Assembly: GCA_021798915.1 (NCBI GenBank)
Contig: JAJZBM010000022.1
Location: 1 to 50,186 of the forward strand
Direction: 5' to 3'
Source of the DNA: Pseudomonadota bacterium
GTDB lineage: Bacteria > Pseudomonadota > Alphaproteobacteria > Acetobacterales > Acetobacteraceae
Length of the DNA stretch: 50,186 nucleotides
Shown piece by piece: positions 45,559-50,186 of the stretch; positions within the stretch are counted from its first letter, which is position 1, and each line of letters starts with the position of its first letter. A program made the position numbers and the translations under genes. The notes beneath the pieces are model-generated. The model saw only the letters and a program-made list of their open reading frames with translations, made no database searches and had not been told where the DNA came from.

Positions 45559-46950
45559 ATGACCGAAACTTTCGACATCATCGTGATCGGCGCCGGCCCC
45601 GGCGGCTATGTCTGCGCGCTGCGCGCGGCGCAACTCGGGCTGAAAACCGCTTGCGTCGAAAAACGCGCGACCTTAGGCGGCACCTGCCTCAATATCGGCT
45701 GCATTCCTTCGAAGGCGCTGCTGCAATCGTCGGAGAATTTCCACGCCGCTGAAACCGCGCTCGCCGAGCATGGCGTGATGGTGAAGGGGGTCGGGCTCGA
45801 TCTCGCGCGGATGCAGGCGCGTAAAGAGGAGGTGGTGGGCGCCAATGTCAAAGGCGTCGAGTTCCTCTTCAAGAAAAACAAGATCACCTGGCTCAAGGGC
45901 GCGGCGCGGATCGCGCGGCCTGGCGTCGTCGCCGTGGACGGCGAGGAATACGCGGCCAAGCATATCGTCATCGCGACGGGCAGCGAAAGCGTGCCGCTCG
46001 CCGGTGTCGAGGTCGATGAAAAACGCATCGTCACTTCCACCGGCGGGCTGGCATTGGATGCGGTTCCAAAACATCTCGTCGTCATTGGTGGCGGCTATAT
46101 CGGGCTCGAACTCGGCAGCGTCTGGCGGCGTCTCGGCGCCGAGGTGACGGTGATCGAATTCCTCGACCGGCTGGTGCCGACCATGGATGGCGAGATTTCC
46201 AAGGCGTTCGAGCGGATTCTTGCGAAGCAAGGGATGAAATTCCGCCTCCGGACCAAGGTCACTGGCGCGCGGGTCGAGAAAAAAACCGTAACGCTCACCC
46301 TCGAGCCCGCCAAGGGCGGCGCGGCCGAGGAAATCACCGCCGATATCGTGCTGCTCGCCATCGGCCGCCGGCCTTATGTCGAGGGGCTCGGCCTCGCCGA
46401 GATCGGCGTTGCGCGCGACGAGCGCGGGCGGATCAAGACCGATGCGCATTACGCGACCTCGGTCGCCGGGATTTACGCGATCGGTGACGTCATCGCCGGG
46501 CCGATGCTCGCGCACAAGGCCGAGGAAGAAGGTGTCGCACTCGCTGAAATCCTCGCCGGGCAAGCGGGACACGTGAATTACGGCGCGATTCCCGGCGTGG
46601 TTTACACTTGGCCGGAGGCGGCCTCGGTCGGCGCGACCGAGGAGGCTTTGCGCGAAGCCGGAACAGCGTATCGCGTCGGCAAATTCCCGTTCACCGCCAA
46701 TGGCCGCGCCCGCGCAATGGGTGAGACCGAGGGGTTCGTGAAACTGCTCGCCGATGAGAAAACCGACCGTCTGCTCGGCGCCCATATCATCGGCCCCGAT
46801 GCCGGCACTTTGATCGCCGAGTTGGTCACCGCGCTCGAATTCGGTGCCAGCGCCGAGGATGTCGCACGAACTTCGCACGCCCATCCGAGCCTCAGCGAGG
46901 CGGTCAAAGAAGCGGCGCTGGCGGTTGCCGGCCGCGCGCTGCATATTTAG
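45559..46950 (+). CDS. lpdA: Dihydrolipoyl dehydrogenase (E3)
   Basis: This 463-residue flavoprotein reoxidises dihydrolipoamide. GAGPGGYVCALRAAQLG is the FAD motif and GGTCLNIGCIPSKALLQ carries the redox disulfide. VIGGGYIGLELGSVWRRLGAEVTVIE is the NAD domain, and IYAIGDVIAGPMLAHKAEEEG follows. HAHPSLSEAVKEAAL carries the catalytic His-Glu pair. It closes the mdh-suc block. The palindromic repeat element lies about 35 bases after its stop. Confidence 0.98.
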   Translation: MTETFDIIVIGAGPGGYVCALRAAQLGLKTACVEKRATLGGTCLNIGCIPSKALLQSSENFHAAETALAEHGVMVKGVGLDLARMQARKEEVVGANVKGVEFLFKKNKITWLKGAARIARPGVVAVDGEEYAAKHIVIATGSESVPLAGVEVDEKRIVTSTGGLALDAVPKHLVVIGGGYIGLELGSVWRRLGAEVTVIEFLDRLVPTMDGEISKAFERILAKQGMKFRLRTKVTGARVEKKTVTLTLEPAKGGAAEEITADIVLLAIGRRPYVEGLGLAEIGVARDERGRIKTDAHYATSVAGIYAIGDVIAGPMLAHKAEEEGVALAEILAGQAGHVNYGAIPGVVYTWPEAASVGATEEALREAGTAYRVGKFPFTANGRARAMGETEGFVKLLADEKTDRLLGAHIIGPDAGTLIAELVTALEFGASAEDVARTSHAHPSLSEAVKEAALAVAGRALHI

Positions 46951-46984
46951 CGGATCATGGGCCTTCGCCAGGAAGACAAAAAGA

Positions 46985-47102
46985 AAGCCCTTCTTTTTCT
47001 GAAGAAAAAGAAGCAAAAAGACTTTTGTTCTGAGCGGGCAGTGCCGCAGGCACTGCCCAACGAGTAAAAGTTTTTTGGTTCTTTTTTTCAAAAAAGAACA
47101 AA
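46985..47102. repeat. Palindromic intergenic repeat, copy 2 (between lpd and pdxA)
   Basis: The region is a near-complete palindrome made of three hairpins. The left one has an 11-bp stem (46990-47013). The central one has a 10-bp stem GGGCAGTGCC-GCA-GGCACTGCCC (47036-47058). The right one has a 10-bp stem (47078-47099). The outer arms (GAAGCAAAAAGACTTTTG and the reverse complement of AAAAGTTTTTTGGTTC) also pair. It shares long stretches with copy 1 in the purE-purK gap, in opposite orientation. Translated, it yields KKxxKKLL...CLRHCP-type strings that I recall from spurious extensions in acetic-acid bacteria. Confidence 0.85.
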
Positions 47103-48079
47103 CACTTCCTCTTGCCCTGACCATGGGCGATCCGGCCGGGATTGGGCCGGAGATCACGCGCGGCGCCTGGCTTGCGCTGCGCGAGTCTGGCCCTGCCTTC
47201 TTCGTCATCGCCGATCCGGCGCTGTTTCGGGGCGCCGAGGTGCCAGTGCGCGAGATCGCCGCGCCCGAGGCGGCGCTCTCCTGTTTTGCCGACGCCTTGC
47301 CGGCGCTGCCGGTCCCGCTCGCGACGCCGGCGCAACCCGGCAAGCCTGACCCCGCCAATGCGAGTGCGGTGATCGCGGCGATTGAACTTGCGGTCGCGCT
47401 GACCCTTGCCGGACAGGCAGCGGCGGTGGTGACCAATCCGATCAGCAAGGCGGTGCTCTATGCCGCCGGTTTCGCCCATCCCGGCCATACCGAATTCCTC
47501 GCTGCCCTCACCGGGGCCGCGGCGCCGGTGATGATGCTTGCCTCGCCCATGCTGCGTGTCGTCCCGGTCACCGTTCATCTCGGCTTGCGCGCCGCGCTCG
47601 ATGCGCTGACGACAGCGGCGATCGTCAATACCGGGCGGATCACGGCGGCGGCGCTGCGCGAAGATTTCGCGATTCCGCACCCGCGCCTCGCCGTCGCCGG
47701 GCTCAACCCGCATGCCGGGGAAGGGGGGGCGATGGGTAATGAGGAGCAGACCTTGATCACCCCGGCGATCGCGGCGCTGCGGGCGGAGGGGATCGACGCG
47801 TTCGGCCCGTTTCCGCCCGATACGATGTTCACCGAGCGCGCGCGGGCGGGCTATGATGCGGCGCTTTGTCTATATCATGACCAGGCGCTGATCCCCTTGA
47901 AGACGCTGGACATGGATGGCGGGGTGAACGTGACGCTCGGGCTTTCGATCATCCGCACCTCGCCCGATCACGGTACCGCGTTCGACATCGCGGGAAAGGG
48001 CCGCGCCGATCCCGCGAGCCTGATCGCCGCGCTCCGTCTCGCCGCCAGCATCAGGGCCAACCGCATGAGGGCAGGATGA
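47075..48079 (+). CDS. pdxA: 4-hydroxythreonine-4-phosphate dehydrogenase PdxA
   Basis: The protein has 334 residues if started at the TTG at 47075. The family's N-terminal strand is [17 protein letters not shown]. Metal-binding histidines are visible in [21 protein letters not shown] and [23 protein letters not shown] and [10 protein letters not shown] are also conserved. No ATG or GTG lies between the repeat element and the ATG in TMGDPAG (47123), and starting there would delete the first strand. The likely start and first nine residues (MVLFFKKEQ) are therefore encoded by the repeat's right-hand hairpin. The enzyme feeds PdxJ in the DXP-dependent pyridoxal phosphate pathway, and the two genes overlap. 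Confidence 0.9.
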   Translation: MVLFFKKEQTLPLALTMGDPAGIGPEITRGAWLALRESGPAFFVIADPALFRGAEVPVREIAAPEAALSCFADALPALPVPLATPAQPGKPDPANASAVIAAIELAVALTLAGQAAAVVTNPISKAVLYAAGFAHPGHTEFLAALTGAAAPVMMLASPMLRVVPVTVHLGLRAALDALTTAAIVNTGRITAAALREDFAIPHPRLAVAGLNPHAGEGGAMGNEEQTLITPAIAALRAEGIDAFGPFPPDTMFTERARAGYDAALCLYHDQALIPLKTLDMDGGVNVTLGLSIIRTSPDHGTAFDIAGKGRADPASLIAALRLAASIRANRMRAG

Positions 48080-48801
48080 CCAAGCTTCGGCTCGGGGTGA
48101 ATATCGATCATGTCGCAACCGTTCGGAACGCGCGTGGCGGCGTGCACCCCGATCCGGTGGCGCTCGCCAAGGCGGCCCTTCGCGCCGGGGCAGATGGCAT
48201 CACCGCCCATCTGCGCGAGGACCGGCGGCATATGCGGGATGCTGATATGGCGCGCCTACGGGCCGAGATCGCGGCGCCGTTGAACATGGAAATGGCAGCG
48301 ACGGCGGAGATGGTGGAAATCGCCCGCCGGCTTCGCCCCCATGCCGTCTGCCTGGTGCCTGAGCGCCGGCAGGAAGTCACCACCGAGGGCGGGCTCGATG
48401 TCGCGGGACAGAGCGCCGCACTCGCCCCCGTGGTCGCTTCGCTCACATCGGCGGGAATCCGGGTCTCGCTGTTCATCGATCCCGATCCGGCGCAGCTGCG
48501 GGCCGCGGTGGCGATCAGCGCGCCGGTGGTCGAGTTGCATACCGGCGCTTATGCCGAGGGGCGTGCCGGCGAACTGGCGCGGCTCCGCGATGCCGCCGCG
48601 CTGGCGGCTGAGTTGGGTCTCGAATGCCATGCCGGGCATGGCCTCAGTTACGACAATGTCGGCCCGGTCGCCGCCCTGCCGGAGGTGCGAGAGCTGAATA
48701 TCGGCCATTTCCTGATCGGCGAGGCGATTTTTTCCGGCATTGCGGTGGTGGTTTCGGAAATGCGCGCGCGGATGGACCACGCGCGCGCATCCTCGGGTTA
48801 G
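48076..48801 (+). CDS. pdxJ: Pyridoxine 5'-phosphate synthase PdxJ
   Basis: This 241-residue TIM-barrel enzyme condenses the PdxA product with 1-deoxyxylulose 5-phosphate. [58 protein letters not shown] and [16 protein letters not shown] are all typical of the family. The ATG overlaps the pdxA stop (ATGA), indicating coupled translation. It ends ten bases from the convergent PEP-CTERM gene. Confidence 0.97.
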   Translation: MTKLRLGVNIDHVATVRNARGGVHPDPVALAKAALRAGADGITAHLREDRRHMRDADMARLRAEIAAPLNMEMAATAEMVEIARRLRPHAVCLVPERRQEVTTEGGLDVAGQSAALAPVVASLTSAGIRVSLFIDPDPAQLRAAVAISAPVVELHTGAYAEGRAGELARLRDAAALAAELGLECHAGHGLSYDNVGPVAALPEVRELNIGHFLIGEAIFSGIAVVVSEMRARMDHARASSG

Positions 48802-48811
48802 CCGCGGCCGG

Positions 48812-49777
48812 TCAGGAACGGCGGGCGCGGAATCGCGCGCCGGCGAGACCGAACAGCCCGGCGGCGAGCAGACCGAGGCTCGCCGGCTCGGGGATATTGC
48901 CGGAATAGTCTCCGGAAGCGAGCGTCGCCGGGCCGTTGAAAGCGGTGAACGGCGAATTGGCATTCTCGGGAGGCGGCATGTCGGTGAAATTCAAGTCGTC
49001 GAGCGGAATTTCAGTCGATGAGAACATATAGCCGTAATTCTGAAAGGAGAGCGGCTCGCCCTCGGTGTTGCTGATCGCGACATCGGCGCCGCCGGCCGAC
49101 TCATCCAGGCCGTCGATCTCGAGGACACCCTCGGCGGCGTTCCAGACGATCGTATTGGTCGGCCCGGCGATGAACGGCACTTCGAACCAGGAGCCATAGA
49201 ACGGCCCGCCACTGGCGAAGCCGGCCTCGAGATAGATGACCAGGTACTCGGTCGCGTTGCCGGCGATCGGGTGCGGCTGGATGAGGTCGATATTGGCGGC
49301 CGGCATCAACACCGGCGAGATGCCGCTGCTGGTGGGATAGGTCCAGGTCTTGCTTACGACGCTGAGATTGTTCGGCGGATAGGGCGAGAGGAGAGGCCCG
49401 TCATTGAGGCCGAAATGCATTTGCGTCCCGGATTTGAGCGGACTTCCGGAATAGGTGACGGTGGTCTGATTGGTGATCGGGTTATAGGAGGTGATCACCG
49501 ATGCGTTCGAGGTCAGCCCGCCGGCGACCAGGTCATTGAGATTGGCGAACGGATCGGTGGCGGCATCCGCCGCGTTCTGGGCTGGGATCGGCGGCGCGCC
49601 GGCGAAGGTGATTTCGAAATCGGTCGGGTTGCCGGTGCTCGGCGACATATCGAACTCGTTGAAGAATTCGGAGGGAGTCGCGTGCGCCGGGCGGGCGCCG
49701 AGGGTGGTGCCGGCGAGGACGAAGGCGGTTGCGAGGAAGGTGCTGACGAAGGGCGAAAACTGGGTGCGGCGCGGCAT
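48812..49777 (-). CDS. PEP-CTERM-sorted secreted protein
   Basis: The protein has 321 residues. A signal peptide (STFLATAFVLAGTTLGARPAHA) is followed by a low-cysteine, Asn/Thr/Ser/Pro-rich exported domain. The C-terminal sorting signal is NIPEPASLGLLAAGLFGLAGARFRARR, that is PEP motif, hydrophobic helix and basic end. Such proteins are processed by an exosortase and usually tied to exopolysaccharide production. No exosortase is in the window. The ATG at 49777 is preceded by GGAGGAG; a GTG four codons upstream overlaps that site. The function of the main domain is unknown. Confidence 0.88.
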   Translation of the reverse strand: MPRRTQFSPFVSTFLATAFVLAGTTLGARPAHATPSEFFNEFDMSPSTGNPTDFEITFAGAPPIPAQNAADAATDPFANLNDLVAGGLTSNASVITSYNPITNQTTVTYSGSPLKSGTQMHFGLNDGPLLSPYPPNNLSVVSKTWTYPTSSGISPVLMPAANIDLIQPHPIAGNATEYLVIYLEAGFASGGPFYGSWFEVPFIAGPTNTIVWNAAEGVLEIDGLDESAGGADVAISNTEGEPLSFQNYGYMFSSTEIPLDDLNFTDMPPPENANSPFTAFNGPATLASGDYSGNIPEPASLGLLAAGLFGLAGARFRARRS

Positions 49778-49942
49778 TTGCTCCTCCACGGCATAAAGAG
49801 ATGAAGACGGCGGTGGGGTTCGTTCGGCGCGGCGGCTTCGTTAACGAGAAGTAACTTAACAAAAATCCAATAATGATGCAATATCGAAATTATATCAAGA
49901 AAGCTGACCTTTTTGCTTCGAGAGTGAAGATCGTTCCCAAAC

Positions 49943-49966
49943 AAAAGACGGCCCCGAAGGGCCGCC
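49943..49966 (-). terminator. Rho-independent terminator of rpoH
   Basis: On the minus strand GGCGGCCC-TTCG-GGGCCGTC forms an eight-base-pair stem with a stable UUCG tetraloop followed by TTTTG. It lies about 50 bases after the rpoH stop. Confidence 0.88.
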
Positions 49967-50016
49967 TGGTCACAAATCGATCTGTCGGGACGCCAGTGGC
50001 GAAGCCCGGGCTGGTG

Positions 50017-50186
50017 TCAGGTGCGAGCTTCCGGCTGGGCGCGGCGGCGTTCGGCGATCTCCGCCTTCATCGCCTTTTGCAGCTTCTCGAAGGCGCGCAC
50101 CTCGATCTGGCGCACCCGCTCGCGCGAGATGTTGTATTGCTGCGAGAGATCCTCGAGCGTCGTCGGGTTGTCCTGGAGGCGCCGCT
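50017..50186 (-). CDS. rpoH: RNA polymerase sigma factor RpoH, C-terminal end (partial)
   Basis: The last 55 or so residues are visible: region 4.2 with DNPTTLEDLSQQYNISRERVRQIEVRAFEKLQKAMKAEI, then a short RRRAQPEART tail. This is the -35-recognition helix-turn-helix of sigma-32, the heat-shock sigma factor. QQYNISRERVRQIE is the recognition helix region. The 5' part lies beyond the window. A clear terminator follows. Confidence 0.92.
   Translation of the reverse strand, partial: RRLQDNPTTLEDLSQQYNISRERVRQIEVRAFEKLQKAMKAEIAERRRAQPEART

Noticed and set aside
46955-47713. Minus-strand frame through the palindromic element and pdxA with KKNQKTF and ALPAQNK-like strings
   Set aside because: The strings come from translation of the repeat element, and the rest is antisense to pdxA.

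Overview
The window is a GC-rich, gene-dense stretch of an alphaproteobacterial chromosome. It is most likely from the Acetobacteraceae or a close relative. Pointers are the mdh-sucC-sucD-sucA-sucB-lpd block, ChpT and TrcR (DUF1013) cell-cycle proteins, an HpnN-type hopanoid transporter, MetX/MetW, an RpoH 3' end, and a periplasmic PQQ alcohol dehydrogenase. There is also an A/T-rich palindromic intergenic repeat of a kind I associate with acetic-acid bacteria (from memory, not checked). The genus cannot be read from the sequence.

Layout. 1-2.0 kb: the tail of a probable transposase next to a decayed MmeI-like restriction-modification gene. 2.1-6 kb: a secreted GlcG/HbpS-type protein, a MarR regulator, and a KirBac potassium channel whose start overlaps the end of an acyl-CoA synthetase gene. 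6.1-10.4 kb: a 1401-residue c-di-GMP protein with GAF, GGDEF, globin-like and EAL domains. 10.4-14.8 kb: metW/metX, a ferredoxin-NADP reductase, a rhodanese and cysteine synthase. 14.9-19.3 kb (minus strand): hpnN, two small secreted proteins of unknown function and an outer-membrane barrel. 19.4-24.5 kb: a MetE-like methyltransferase, endonuclease III, DUF2244, MoaA, DUF3553, ChpT and a TetR regulator. 24.6-31.9 kb: an NDP-forming acyl-CoA synthetase, TrcR, two DUF465 proteins, purE/purK and a GT39 glycosyltransferase. 32.2-38 kb: a quinoprotein dehydrogenase with the lanthanide-type Asp signature, its cytochrome c, an unknown secreted four-cysteine protein, a ThDP enzyme and a D-2-hydroxyacid dehydrogenase. 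38.2-47 kb: the TCA-cycle block. 47-50.2 kb: pdxA-pdxJ, a PEP-CTERM protein and the 3' end of rpoH.

How the genes fit together. Most of the window is housekeeping: the TCA cycle, methionine/cysteine, purines, pyridoxal phosphate and molybdopterin. The accessory interest lies in the quinoprotein cluster, the multi-sensor c-di-GMP protein and the eroded restriction gene. Two structural signals cut across the annotation. First, many short two- or three-copy tandem duplications (12-20 bp units) sit in spacers and at gene ends. Second, a palindromic repeat occurs in the purE-purK gap and at the start of pdxA, where it appears to supply the start codon. I found no tRNA, rRNA, CRISPR array or prophage, and no convincingly new multi-gene defence system.
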